Shown: positions 9,701 through 17,736 of the stretch, in pieces | Numbering within the stretch: position 1 is the stretch's first letter | Layout of the letters: each line of letters begins with the position of its first letter | Origin: Sandaracinaceae bacterium | GTDB lineage: Bacteria > Myxococcota_A > Polyangia > Polyangiales > Houyiibacteriaceae | Length of the DNA: 64,000 nucleotides | Assembly: GCA_016706685.1 (NCBI GenBank) | Contig: JADJJE010000002.1 | Location: 434,001-498,000 of the forward strand | Direction of reading: 5' to 3' | The notes under the pieces: generated by a model | Databases searched by the model: none | Told to the model about the DNA's origin: nothing | What the model saw: only the letters and a program-made list of their open reading frames with translations | Position numbers and translations under genes: made by a program

Positions 9701-11388
9701 GCGTCGGCGCGCCACTCGCGCAGAGGCCCGGACGACACGTCACGCACGATGGCGTGCAGGTCCAGCTCGAGGTCCTTCACGCGCTGGTCGAGCGCGGCCG
9801 AGCCCGACGTGAGCGACTTGCCCCACGGGTTCTTGCGCTCCTGCTCGGGCCACGTGGCGAGAGCGTCGTCGGCGCGGCCGTCCTCTGCTGCAGAGGCGGC
9901 GTGGGGGCGCGAGCTGGTGGTGGTGGGAGGCGGCGGAACGCTCAGGTGAGGCAGGTCGGCGTCGCCGGTCGCCACCGTGGCCTTGCCCTCGCCCGCCAGG
10001 CTGATGGCCAGCTTGAAGAGCACCGGTCCGAACAGCTCGTTGAGGGCGATGCCGCCCATCACCATGGTGCCGAGCGCGATCCCCTTTTCGCCGTGGATGC
10101 CCATGAGCTGGTTCGCCAGCGCGAGCGCAACGCCGGCCTGCGCGATGAACCCCAGCCAACCGTACTTCACGGTGTTGGGCGGGGCCCCTCCCAGCCGCGC
10201 GCCCGTCTTCACGCCGATGTAGATGGAGAAGAAGCGCAGGGTGCACAGGCCCATGGCGAAGGGCAGGGCCTGCTGTAGCTGCTCGATGTGCAGGCGCGCA
10301 CCCGCGATGGTGAAGAACACCACGAAGGTCGGGAGGGACAGCTGCTCCACCTTCTCGATCAGGTGCTCACCAGCCTTGCTGAAGTTCCCCACGATGAACC
10401 CCAGCGTCAGGAACATCAGCAGCTTGTCAGCGTGTACCTGGTCGGCCACGAGCGTGGCCGTGTAGACCACACCCACCAGGAAGATCATCAGCTCCTTCCC
10501 CACGAAGCGCAGGTACAGCACCACGCCGAGGCCGAGCACCAGGCCGAGGCCCACGCCGCCGCCCACGTGCTGCGCGAGGTAGGTCCCAATCGAGACGACC
10601 TGCTCGCCTGCGATCTTGGCGGCGAGGAACTTGCCGACCACGAACGTGACGATGACCAGCACGTCTTCGAACACGATGGTGTTGAGCACCGTGCGGCTCA
10701 TGGGGCCCTTGGCCCCCGTCTCGCTGATGATGGCGAGGGCCGCTGCGGGGGAGGCTGCGAACGCGATGGCCGCCACCACGATGCCGAGCCCCAGCGCCTC
10801 CATGGGCGAGGCGAGCCCCAGACCGGGGAGCGCAATGGCCGGGATGAAGCCGCTGATCAACACCACGAAGGCCGTCACCGACAGCATCACCAACGTGTAC
10901 TGGCCCGCGATGATGGACAGCATCACGCGCATGCCCTGACGCACCGCCGCGAGCTTGAGTTCACCACCCGCGCTGATGGCGATGAGGGCGATGGCCAGCG
11001 TGTCGAACAGGCTCAGCTGCTGGATCACGCTCTCGTTCAGCACGCCGCGGTCGAACGGTGCCCAGGGAGCTTCGACGCCAATCCACGACGCGATATGGGG
11101 CGCGAGCGAGTGCGCGATGGAGGGCCCGAAGAAGAGCCCGGCCAGCAGGTAGCCTGTGATGTGCGGCAGGCGCACCACCTCGGCGAGCTGCCCGATGGTG
11201 TAGCTGCCCAGCACCACGAACCCGAGCGCGAGCATGCCGGTGGGGTCGAGGTCTCCCACCATGGCCGTGCCGGCCCACTGGTGCAGGAAGATCAGCACCA
11301 CGACCAGCGCGACCACGATCACGAGCTGCAGCAGGGAGCGGCCCTCGTGGTGTCCATTGGACGGCTGCGTGGAGGGAGGCTGGCTCAT
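6748..11388 (-). CDS. CPA2-type cation:proton antiporter fused to a long helical region, ATPase domain and winged-helix-like C-terminus
   Basis: Seen: 1546 residues, ATG at 11388, one base after the trkH stop. Residues about 20-480 are a 12-13 segment membrane domain of the Na+/H+ exchanger fold, with HITGYLLAGLFFGP, SPAAALAIISETGAKG and an acidic pair FEDVLVIVTF near residue 240 at the position of the ion-binding acidic pair. Residues about 500-1200 are charged and helical, probably coiled coil. Near residue 1260 is a Walker-A-like loop VLVGIDGVGKAAVS, followed by LVVVDGVHWLL (Walker B) near 1309, then a C-terminal part resembling a winged helix (ending at 1546). Known: CPA2 proteins exchange K+ or Na+ for H+, usually with KTN domains for regulation. 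An ATPase module in that role is unusual to me. Confidence 0.9.
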   Translation of the reverse strand: MSQPPSTQPSNGHHEGRSLLQLVIVVALVVVLIFLHQWAGTAMVGDLDPTGMLALGFVVLGSYTIGQLAEVVRLPHITGYLLAGLFFGPSIAHSLAPHIASWIGVEAPWAPFDRGVLNESVIQQLSLFDTLAIALIAISAGGELKLAAVRQGMRVMLSIIAGQYTLVMLSVTAFVVLISGFIPAIALPGLGLASPMEALGLGIVVAAIAFAASPAAALAIISETGAKGPMSRTVLNTIVFEDVLVIVTFVVGKFLAAKIAGEQVVSIGTYLAQHVGGGVGLGLVLGLGVVLYLRFVGKELMIFLVGVVYTATLVADQVHADKLLMFLTLGFIVGNFSKAGEHLIEKVEQLSLPTFVVFFTIAGARLHIEQLQQALPFAMGLCTLRFFSIYIGVKTGARLGGAPPNTVKYGWLGFIAQAGVALALANQLMGIHGEKGIALGTMVMGGIALNELFGPVLFKLAISLAGEGKATVATGDADLPHLSVPPPPTTTSSRPHAASAAEDGRADDALATWPEQERKNPWGKSLTSGSAALDQRVKDLELDLHAIVRDVSSGPLREWRADAEAYLRALRREFLRHHRRLVVRARSVKDQRASDAAPALRSEQAELAERWRGIVLGRGSRITQVTWKPEDIVEALDTIVANLPQVITVPYDPQSFSGRNDETLLQSVQRAALNTKRRGLRLLGQPEPTRELALRELGRFHLSGTAPDKLQALIALFVQGDRHLANRTRSIFDAIVRGYDALAAQLDHDAARPAVETPPGAEADSERPRAVVDVEARLKALRADVEEELAIGLEEVRRIAQDGTLRTATALAAGLKSLKRDTAVYGTYHLPSRKRRSSRVFARRLRAIELLSADIVAHRRASAATYGMLAMELELVGLEARVKDVMVDHSQRLEGELQRRVYQKVERVQQALGEALRGFHEALAVEQGGEALAAKVRLLTEEAERAGSEASRVVLQLHDELRDESKVAPLLDALTVSASALTSRYDVLEGHVGTGEWKLPAALEPVEVAFRDIVQARIDAHIGPELRATTHEIARHVQPLLTALQDLERKLAFNTELATSELDVVADEKVSREVRELLAEMIGVPLERHKAIMDDFVSRSATWPALFGARLREAVQQELRELRSLLAAGDFSRARLREFKRETESRKLRHRAEQLPGALARLRRQVMGSLRLIAGEERYERWRDTLGVKGVVRPPAMDPKAFAAPAPRADLPVIYKRLFSADTMEAGDVLLGREREIHHAQEILARRVKGRMRSVVLVGIDGVGKAAVSNAIVRTGRFKHVRRVTLTAPSDANVFDEVVRGGSEGQLVVVDGVHWLLSMEPGGFEALRRFADIVIADGGRHAWLLHADEVFFRYASSVAPLADAFPDRIRLEPLSAEALRGAVMDRASHSGLGTAFESVDGDSRFEAWLARSASRLRGPMDHYFQELHAASGGLVRDALRLWLASIRGVQNDELVRVGRVPPSPYAALSRLPDEVLITLYQIMRQGWMHPRVQAHLFRIDQGTAHAELARLAHLGLLEEMDGQVYRVEVHLRGALARVLIEKGWVR

Positions 11389-11389
11389 G

Positions 11390-13105
11390 TCAGCGCTTCC
11401 AGAACCCGGGCACGAACAGTGCGAAAATGGTGAAGAACTCGAGGCGCCCGAGCAGCATGCCCAGCGAGAAGACCACCTTGGTCACAGGCTGGTAGTGGGC
11501 GAAGTTGTCGGCGTGACGCACCGCCGTGACGTCCCCCATGGCCGGCCAGACCAACTCGTGGAAGGGAGCCGGCCCCATGTTGCTGAGGCAGGTGAGCATG
11601 CCTCCGAACGCCGTGGGGACCGGGCAACCCTCGATCCAGCACACCGCGAAGGCGCCGCCCGCCAGGCAGCCCATGTAGATCAGGAAGAAGGCGGCCACGT
11701 CCGCCAGCACCTCGTTCTCCACCACGGCCCGGCCCATGCGCACGTTCAACATGGTGCTGGGGCGGAAGCTCTTCTTCACCTGCGCCACGGACTGCTTCAC
11801 CAGCAGCACCACGCGCTCTACCTTCAAGCCACCGGCCGTGGAGCCACTGCAGCCGCCGATGAACATGATGAAGATCATCAGGCCGAAGGCCGGCGAGGGG
11901 TAGACGGTGTAGTCGTCGGTGGTGAAGCCCGTGGAGGAGACCGTGGTGCCCACCAGGAACAGAGAGCGGCGGAAGGCCAGCTCGAGCTGCCCGTGCACCC
12001 CGCTGCTGTAGAGCATGGCCGTGATGGCCAGCGTCGCGCCCACGACCAGCGCCAGGAACACCTTCAACTCGACGTTCTGGAGGACCCGCCGCAGGGAGCG
12101 GTCGCGAAACAGCGCGTAGTAGAGGGCGTAGTTGACGCTGGCCACGACCATGAAGATGGCGATGACGTACTCGGCTGCTGGGTTCTGGAAGGCGCCGATC
12201 GAGGCGTCGCGCGTGGAGAGACCGCCCGTGCCCATCGTCGCGAACGAGTGACACAGCGCGTCGAAGGTGCTGATGCCCGTCAGGCGGAGCGCGATCACGA
12301 GGACGATGGTGAGCAACGCATAGAGCTTCCAGAGGACCACGGAGGTCTCGGCGATGCGCGGCCGTAGCCCCTCGGCCGTGGTGCCCGGCACCTCGCCCCG
12401 GAACATGTGCTTGCCACCCACGCCCACGTTCGGGAACACCGCGACGAAGAGGACCACGATGCCCATCCCGCCGAGTCCCTGGATCATGGAGCGCCACAGC
12501 AGGAGCGGCCGCGAGAGGCGCGCCTCGATGTCGGTGATGACCGACGCGCCCGTGGTCGTCAGGCCGCTGACGGTCTCGAAGAACGAGTCGGTCGCGCTCA
12601 TGTCGGCGCCGTAGAGGAAGGGCAGGCCTCCCACTAGGCTCGCCGCCAGCCAGATCAAGCACACCGCCAGGATGGCCTCTCGGCGCGAGAACTGCGCCCG
12701 CTTGCGCGTCTCGCCCGTCTCGCCCACCCACGCCATCAGCGCGCCCAGCACCAGCGCGCTGCCACCCGCCAGGCCCAGCGCGAGGTAGCCCTCTCGGGCG
12801 TCCGGCTTGCTGGGGTCGGGCGCGACGAGCTCGAAGAGGAACGCCGTCACCAAGCACAGCCAGATGCACACGCCGAGCCCGATGACCACCGCGCCTGCCG
12901 GCCGGAAGACCGCGCGGTAGTCACGCTCGTTGTGCCGTGCCACTAGCCCGTAGACCAGCGCGGCGGTGCCGAGCAGCAGCAGCGTGCTCTCGTGGTGCGC
13001 GAAGGGGAGCTCGGGGCGCAGCCCGGTGAGCACGGCATAGCCCAGGAGGAACGCCCCCACGAACAGCCCGAGGGCTCCGCTCTGGCGCACGCGCCGAAGG
13101 TCCAT
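11390..13105 (-). CDS. trkH: TrkH-type potassium uptake channel subunit
   Basis: Seen: ATG at 13105 gives 571 residues. A TTG at 13123 overlapping the trkA stop would add six residues. Four pore loops are visible: VSGLTTTGASV, ATMGTGGLSTRD, TVSSTGFTTDDY and LSNMGPAPFHE, each carrying the selectivity-filter glycine expected in the TrkH/KtrB family. About ten or more hydrophobic segments surround them, with two extra N-terminal segments. Known: TrkH forms the K+-conducting dimer in the inner membrane and needs the TrkA ring for gating. trkA lies immediately upstream and the giant antiporter immediately downstream (one-base gap), so uptake and efflux functions are co-expressed. Confidence 0.96.
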   Translation of the reverse strand: MDLRRVRQSGALGLFVGAFLLGYAVLTGLRPELPFAHHESTLLLLGTAALVYGLVARHNERDYRAVFRPAGAVVIGLGVCIWLCLVTAFLFELVAPDPSKPDAREGYLALGLAGGSALVLGALMAWVGETGETRKRAQFSRREAILAVCLIWLAASLVGGLPFLYGADMSATDSFFETVSGLTTTGASVITDIEARLSRPLLLWRSMIQGLGGMGIVVLFVAVFPNVGVGGKHMFRGEVPGTTAEGLRPRIAETSVVLWKLYALLTIVLVIALRLTGISTFDALCHSFATMGTGGLSTRDASIGAFQNPAAEYVIAIFMVVASVNYALYYALFRDRSLRRVLQNVELKVFLALVVGATLAITAMLYSSGVHGQLELAFRRSLFLVGTTVSSTGFTTDDYTVYPSPAFGLMIFIMFIGGCSGSTAGGLKVERVVLLVKQSVAQVKKSFRPSTMLNVRMGRAVVENEVLADVAAFFLIYMGCLAGGAFAVCWIEGCPVPTAFGGMLTCLSNMGPAPFHELVWPAMGDVTAVRHADNFAHYQPVTKVVFSLGMLLGRLEFFTIFALFVPGFWKR

Positions 13106-13119
13106 GGGGCGCTCGCGCT

Positions 13120-14469
13120 TCAACTGTGCCTCGGTCGGAAGAGCCGCTCCACCGCCTTGCGGGCGTGGCTCTTGGTCATGACGATGACGCGGTCACCCGC
13201 GCTCAGCTTGGTGCTGCCGTGCGGGATGACCACCTGGTCGCCGTGGATGATGGCGCCCAGCAGCGCGCCGTGCGGCAGGAGGTCACGCATCTTGGTGAGC
13301 TCGCGGCCCACGGCAGGGCTCTGCGAGCTGACGGTCAGCTCCACCACCTCGGCCTGGCCGTCCTCCAGCACCGTGAGGCTGTGCAGCATGCCGCCGCGCG
13401 AGAGGCGCAGGATGTGGTCGCTCGCCACCGTGCGTGGCGAGAGCACGATGTCGATGCCCAGCTGCTTGTAGATGGGCACGTAGTCCGCGCGCTGAACCGT
13501 GACCGCGGTTCGTGAGCAGCCCACGCGCTTGGCCAACAGCGACGCCATCAGGTTGACCTCGTCCATGGCCGTCACGGCGCAGAAGAGGTCATAGGAGTCC
13601 ACCTCCTCTTCTTCCAATAGGCCCTGGTGCGTTCCGTCGCCGTGCACCACGTCGATGCCCTCGAGCTCCACGCTGATGGCCTCGGCCGTGTCGCGGTTCT
13701 TCTCGATGAGCATGACCTTCGCGCCGGAGCGCTTGAGCTCACGCGCCAGCGACTTGCCCACGACTCCGCCGCCCACGATGCACACACGCCGCGCCTCGCG
13801 CGTGCGGCTGAACTGTCGCTCTGCGGCCAGCACGCCATCCGGCGATCCGATCAAGTAGACCCGGTCACCGCGCTGGAAGACGTCGTCGCCACCGGGCACC
13901 TCCAGCACTCCGTCGCGAACGATGGCGGCCACCAGCGCGTTGGTGGGCAGGTCGATGCTCTTGAGCGCCTTGTTGAACAGGCGCGACTCGCCCTGTAGCT
14001 CGATCTGCACGAGCTCCACGCGGTCCTGCGAGAGGTCGATGACGTCGCTGGCGCCGTGCGAGCGCGCCACCCGCGCCAGCTCCTGGGCCACCAGCACGCG
14101 CGGGTTGATCACCACGTCCACGCCCAGCAGCCCGTAGCGAATGCCCTCGGTCCAGTTGGCCCACTCGTCACCCTGGGCGCGCGCCACCGCCTGCTTCGCG
14201 CCCAGCTGCTTGGCAGCGAGCGCGGCGATGAGGTTCACCTCGTCGTGGTTGCTGACGGCCACCACGATGTCGGCGCGCGACACTCCCGCGCGGTCCAGCA
14301 CCTCTTGGCTCGCGCCGTAGCCCACGATACAGGCCACGTCGTAGTGCTCTTCGGCGTAGGCCACCGCCTCGGCCGAGGCGTCTACCGCGACCACGTCGTG
14401 ACCCTCGTGGTCCAGCACGCTCAGCAGGTGTCGTCCGACTTCACCAAGGCCAATCACCACGATGTACAT
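13120..14469 (-). CDS. trkA: TrkA: K+ channel regulatory subunit with two RCK (TrkA-N/TrkA-C) units
   Basis: Seen: 449 residues, ATG at 14469 sharing one base with the stop of the upstream antiporter. There are two Rossmann domains: VIGLGEVGRHLL at residue 4 with an acidic residue ending the second strand (VAVDAS), and CIVGGGVVGKSLA near residue 230 with MLIEKN. Each is followed by a TrkA-C-type domain (EVPGGDDVFQRGDRVYLIG and VVIPHGSTKLSAGDRVIVM). Length equals that of typical double-RCK TrkA. Known: TrkA binds NAD(H) and nucleotides on the cytoplasmic face and gates TrkH. Direct adjacency to trkH supports this assignment. Confidence 0.97.
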   Translation of the reverse strand: MYIVVIGLGEVGRHLLSVLDHEGHDVVAVDASAEAVAYAEEHYDVACIVGYGASQEVLDRAGVSRADIVVAVSNHDEVNLIAALAAKQLGAKQAVARAQGDEWANWTEGIRYGLLGVDVVINPRVLVAQELARVARSHGASDVIDLSQDRVELVQIELQGESRLFNKALKSIDLPTNALVAAIVRDGVLEVPGGDDVFQRGDRVYLIGSPDGVLAAERQFSRTREARRVCIVGGGVVGKSLARELKRSGAKVMLIEKNRDTAEAISVELEGIDVVHGDGTHQGLLEEEEVDSYDLFCAVTAMDEVNLMASLLAKRVGCSRTAVTVQRADYVPIYKQLGIDIVLSPRTVASDHILRLSRGGMLHSLTVLEDGQAEVVELTVSSQSPAVGRELTKMRDLLPHGALLGAIIHGDQVVIPHGSTKLSAGDRVIVMTKSHARKAVERLFRPRHS

Positions 14470-16205
14470 CAGTAGCCGTCCTCGCGAGGGTCGCTCGAGT
14501 CCACGCTCTCGCGCGGCAGCTGGGGTGGGCGCGGTAGCGCGATGGACACACCCACGGGCACCACGCCGTGCGGGGCCCCGTCTTGCTCACCGTCGGGGAT
14601 CCCGTCGCCGTCTTTGTCCGCGTCGGCGCTGTCCGCCAGCTCGCGGTCGAGATCGCCGGCGTCCACCAGCAGCGCCCGCAAGATGCGCGGGGCGACCAGG
14701 TCGTTGAGGATCACCGACCCGAGGATCACGGAGTACGCGATGTCGATGGCGGTGGTCTCCGGGAAGATGCGCTCGTAGACCAGGCGGAACGACACGGCCA
14801 TGGCCACCGTGACCGAGCCGTGCGCCAGGAGGCCGCGGTAGAGGTCGCGGCGCAGGTCGCTGCCGCGCGCGCCGATCCAGCTGCCCAGCCACTTGCCGGC
14901 CAGCCGCAGCCCCACGAAGACCACCAACCCGATCAGCGTGGGCAGCCAGGGGGAGGGCTTCCAGAGCGTGCCCGCCAGGATCATGAGGACCAGCGCCATG
15001 GGCTTCTCGGTGCTCTGCAGCGTGGCGCGGATGCGTCGGCCGCTCTTGCTGAGGTTCACCAGGAAGATGCCCAGCACCACGTTCACGGCCAGCGGGCTCA
15101 ACCGCAGGAAGTACGCGGCCCCCGACGCGAACGTGATGATGCCCACCAGCGCCAGGAAGCGACCGTTCTCGGACTCGTCGGCGCCCATGAAGGGCGTGAA
15201 CAGCGCGCCGAGGCCAGCCCCGAGCCCCAGCGTGATGAGCCACCACTCGGCGGCGTCGCTGGTGCCTTCGGAGCTGCCGTGGAAGACGGCGAACACCACG
15301 CTGAACGCGATGATCACGAGCACGTCACCGAAGCGCGCCGCGCGGCTCAGCAACGGGGCGAGGGTCCCCTGGATCTGGTAGCGCCGGCTCAGCAGCTCGA
15401 AGGGCGCGGCCGAGTCGGCTGCGGCACAGCACGCCAGCACCGACGCACACACGCCGGCCGTGCGGGAGTCCACCTCACCAATGAAGCCGCTGGTGAGCAT
15501 CAGGTAGGACGCCGCGCCCGTCAGCGTTCCGGCCAGCACATGGTGCAGCAGCACGATGGACCAGGTGGCCCCGGTGGACGCGCGCAGCTCGTCCGTGTCG
15601 AACTGCGTGCCGCGCAGCAGCCCAACCCAGCCGGCCGCGAGCGCGATCACGGGAAAGAGCGAGCTCAGGTTGTTGAGGGCGTGCAGCTGCGGCACCTCGG
15701 GGCCCAGCAGGTAGCCGAGCAGCAGGTACTCCACCCCAGCCAGCACGAGGAAGCGGCGCTGCACGCGCTCCACCAGCGTGTTGGCCACCAGGTAGCAGAA
15801 GCCCACGGCCAGGATCCCGATCACGATGGTGAACGTGCCCCCGCGTCCGCCGGTCTCGACCGCGTGGCCCGTGGGCCCTTGGAGCGCGTCGCCCACGGCC
15901 AGCGCCGCGTCGAGCGTCAGCCCTGCGTCTGGGATCCCGCCGTCCAGCAACCCGCCGAGATCTGCGGTGCCCGCGTCCACAGGGGCTACGCCGAGGTCCA
16001 GCGCGGCCTCGAGGGGGGCCAAACCGATGTCGCCGACGCCTGAGTCGCCAGCGGCTTCCACCGCGGCGGCACCCCATTCCATCGGCAATCCGGCGTCCGT
16101 GACCCCTGCGTCAGGCGCTGGTCGCCGCTGCGAGAGCACCCGAGCGGGCGCGAGCGCAGCCGCAGCTGCCAAGGCAGCCCAGCGCTTGTAAGGAAGAGCA
16201 CTCAT
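14469..16205 (-). CDS. Cation:proton antiporter (CPA2 type) with signal peptide and Asp-Ala-Gly-rich N-terminal domain
   Basis: Seen: 578 residues from ATG 16205. A signal-peptide-like start (KRWAALAAAAALAPARVLS) is followed by about 90 residues with repeated DAG/DLG motifs (DAGVTDAGLP, PVDAGTADLGG). About 12 hydrophobic segments fill residues 125-510, and the cytoplasmic tail is acidic (ADSADADKDGDGIPDGEQDG). Weak family hallmarks are LLGYLLGPEVPQL and a conserved-looking RAARFGDVLVIIAF. Known: this superfamily exchanges Na+ or K+ for H+. It begins the trk operon with a one-base overlap to trkA. The tail DKDGDGIPDGEQDG resembles a calcium-binding loop, which is inference. Substrate is not assignable. 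Confidence 0.82.
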   Translation of the reverse strand: MSALPYKRWAALAAAAALAPARVLSQRRPAPDAGVTDAGLPMEWGAAAVEAAGDSGVGDIGLAPLEAALDLGVAPVDAGTADLGGLLDGGIPDAGLTLDAALAVGDALQGPTGHAVETGGRGGTFTIVIGILAVGFCYLVANTLVERVQRRFLVLAGVEYLLLGYLLGPEVPQLHALNNLSSLFPVIALAAGWVGLLRGTQFDTDELRASTGATWSIVLLHHVLAGTLTGAASYLMLTSGFIGEVDSRTAGVCASVLACCAAADSAAPFELLSRRYQIQGTLAPLLSRAARFGDVLVIIAFSVVFAVFHGSSEGTSDAAEWWLITLGLGAGLGALFTPFMGADESENGRFLALVGIITFASGAAYFLRLSPLAVNVVLGIFLVNLSKSGRRIRATLQSTEKPMALVLMILAGTLWKPSPWLPTLIGLVVFVGLRLAGKWLGSWIGARGSDLRRDLYRGLLAHGSVTVAMAVSFRLVYERIFPETTAIDIAYSVILGSVILNDLVAPRILRALLVDAGDLDRELADSADADKDGDGIPDGEQDGAPHGVVPVGVSIALPRPPQLPRESVDSSDPREDGY

Positions 16206-16282
16206 CGGTTCGGGTCAGTGTGACCCGAAGCGCCCCCAAAAGGGAAAGTTGCGGACCTCTCCGTGGGGCCCGCGGCCGAGGC

Positions 16283-16945
16283 TCACGCGGGGCGCTTGCG
16301 GATGCCGTCCAGCACGATGCGGACCAGCATGGTGCCCAACTCGGCAGGCGACAGGTCGATGCGTCCGTCGAGGTAGAGCAGCCCCAGCGCCTCCACGGCA
16401 CCGACCACGGCGGTGGCGGACACGCGCGGATCCGGCACATCGAGCAGGCCGTGCTCCACGGCCACCACCGAGAGCGCGATGGCGGCGTCCGACAGGTCGC
16501 GCGAGAGCTGCCCGATGCACGCGCGCGCGCCCACGGACGGCGCTCGATGTTCCTGCAGGTAGAGGCGCACCACGTCTTGCATGGTGCTGGCGGCGATGGC
16601 GATGTGCGCGCCCAGCGCCACGTACGCAGCCGTCACGTCCGCGTCGGTCTTGGCCACCTCGAGCGCGCCGCGGCAGGCGCTCATACCTTGGCGGATCTGA
16701 TCGGCCAGCGGGCTCATGATGGCCGCGACCAGGTCCTCCTTGTCATCGAAGTAGCGGTAGAAGCTGCCCTTCGCGACACCCGCCTCACGAGTGATCTCGT
16801 CGATGGTGACCGTCTCGATGCCGCGCTCGAGGAACTGTCGGAGACCAGCGCTCACCAGGCCGGCGGTGCGCTCGCGCCGATTTTGGTCGCGCTTGCCACC
16901 CACGGGGCCTGGACGCTCCTTGGGGATCTTGTGGGGGGATGACAT
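16283..16945 (-). CDS. TetR-family transcriptional regulator
   Basis: Seen: 220 residues from ATG 16945; an in-frame start at 16963 would add six residues. The N-terminal helix-turn-helix is typical: GLRQFLERGIETVTIDEITR, then EAGVAKGSFYRYFDDKEDLV (residues about 30-75). The C-terminal ligand domain is all-helical and not assignable to a ligand. It is divergent from the histidine-box hydroxylase gene at 17076. The 130-bp intergenic space contains a perfect 10-bp inverted repeat (16969-16978 and 16999-17008). Known: TetR proteins usually repress themselves and a divergent neighbour through such palindromes, so control of the hydroxylase is likely. Confidence 0.93.
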   Translation of the reverse strand: MSSPHKIPKERPGPVGGKRDQNRRERTAGLVSAGLRQFLERGIETVTIDEITREAGVAKGSFYRYFDDKEDLVAAIMSPLADQIRQGMSACRGALEVAKTDADVTAAYVALGAHIAIAASTMQDVVRLYLQEHRAPSVGARACIGQLSRDLSDAAIALSVVAVEHGLLDVPDPRVSATAVVGAVEALGLLYLDGRIDLSPAELGTMLVRIVLDGIRKRPA

Positions 16946-16968
16946 CGGCCGGGAGCATATCAAAAGCC

Positions 16969-17008
16969 GACCTTCACGCGGGTATTGACAAACGCTGACG
17001 TGAAGGTC
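16969..17008. promoter_or_regulatory. Inverted repeat in the TetR/hydroxylase divergent promoter
   Basis: Arms GACCTTCACG (16969-16978) and CGTGAAGGTC (16999-17008) are perfect reverse complements with a 20-bp spacer. The spacer holds TTGACA at 16985-16990, a good -35 match for the rightward gene. Occupancy by the adjacent TetR protein would block polymerase. The match to a -10 is weak (TCTAAAT at 17011-17017, longer than usual spacing), so the promoter itself is less certain than the repeat. Confidence 0.6.
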
Positions 17009-17040
17009 ACTCTAAATAGGTGACCGATTGGTCGCGTTAC

Positions 17041-17059
17041 TGTGGGACACGCTCCCACA
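17041..17059 (+). promoter_or_regulatory. Perfect 7-bp stem-loop just upstream of the hydroxylase RBS
   Basis: TGTGGGA (17041-17047), five-base loop, TCCCACA (17053-17059). It sits directly before the AAGGA ribosome-binding site (17063-17067) of the gene starting at 17076. It could be a second operator half-site pair or a 5'-UTR hairpin affecting translation; the sequence alone does not decide. Confidence 0.45.
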
Positions 17060-17075
17060 CGAAAGGACAACGCCC

Positions 17076-17612
17076 ATGCTCGGAATCCCGCTCGGACTGC
17101 TCGCTGCCAACGCCACGGAGTGGGCCGTCCACAAGCACGTCCTGCATGGCCTCGGCCGGCACAAGTCCTCGCTGTGGGCGTTCCACTGGCACGAGCACCA
17201 CCGCAACGTACGCAAGCACCACCACTACGACGAGCACTACGCCACGCATCCCTTCCGTGCGAACGGCCAGGGCAAGGAGCTGGCGGCCCTCGCGCTGGGT
17301 GCGGCCGTGCTGGTGCCGCTCATCCCCGTAGCCCCGTTCTTCGTGGGCACCATGTGGTACAGCGCGGCCAACTACTACGTGAAGCACCGCCGCTCACACC
17401 TCGACATCGAGTGGGCCAAGCAGCACCTGCCCTGGCACTACGATCACCACATGGGGCCCAACCAGAACGCCAACTGGTGCGTGACGCATCCCTTCTTCGA
17501 TCACGTGATGGGCACGCGCGAGCCCTACCTGGGCACCGAGCGCGAGCTGCGTGCCCGTGAGCGACGCGCCGGCCAAGTGGACGCAGGGGCGCTCTCGACC
17601 GCGGCGGCCTGA
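17076..17612 (+). CDS. Fatty acid hydroxylase / sterol desaturase-like membrane protein
   Basis: Seen: 178 residues from ATG 17076, chosen because AAGGA lies 8 bp upstream; a start at 17028 would precede that site. Histidine boxes typical of the di-iron hydroxylase superfamily are present: HKHVLHGLGRH, HWHEHHRN, KHHHYDEHY, KHRRSHLD and HYDHHMG. Two hydrophobic segments lie around LAALALGAAVLVPLIPVAPF and the N-terminus. Known: these boxes bind two iron atoms and support oxygen-dependent hydroxylation or desaturation of lipids or carotenoids in the membrane. Length resembles small bacterial members such as CrtZ-like or fatty acid hydroxylases. The substrate is unknown. Probably repressed by the divergent TetR protein. 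Confidence 0.87.
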   Translation: MLGIPLGLLAANATEWAVHKHVLHGLGRHKSSLWAFHWHEHHRNVRKHHHYDEHYATHPFRANGQGKELAALALGAAVLVPLIPVAPFFVGTMWYSAANYYVKHRRSHLDIEWAKQHLPWHYDHHMGPNQNANWCVTHPFFDHVMGTREPYLGTERELRARERRAGQVDAGALSTAAA

Positions 17613-17736
17613 CGCCCTCCGGTGGGAGGGGACGTCGACGCCGACCTGCACGGCACTTTACCTTGTGCCGCGCGTCGGTGATTCTGTCGCCAGCGCCGAT
17701 CCGAGTTTGGAGCGGCCTCGTAGTGCACGGAGAGAT

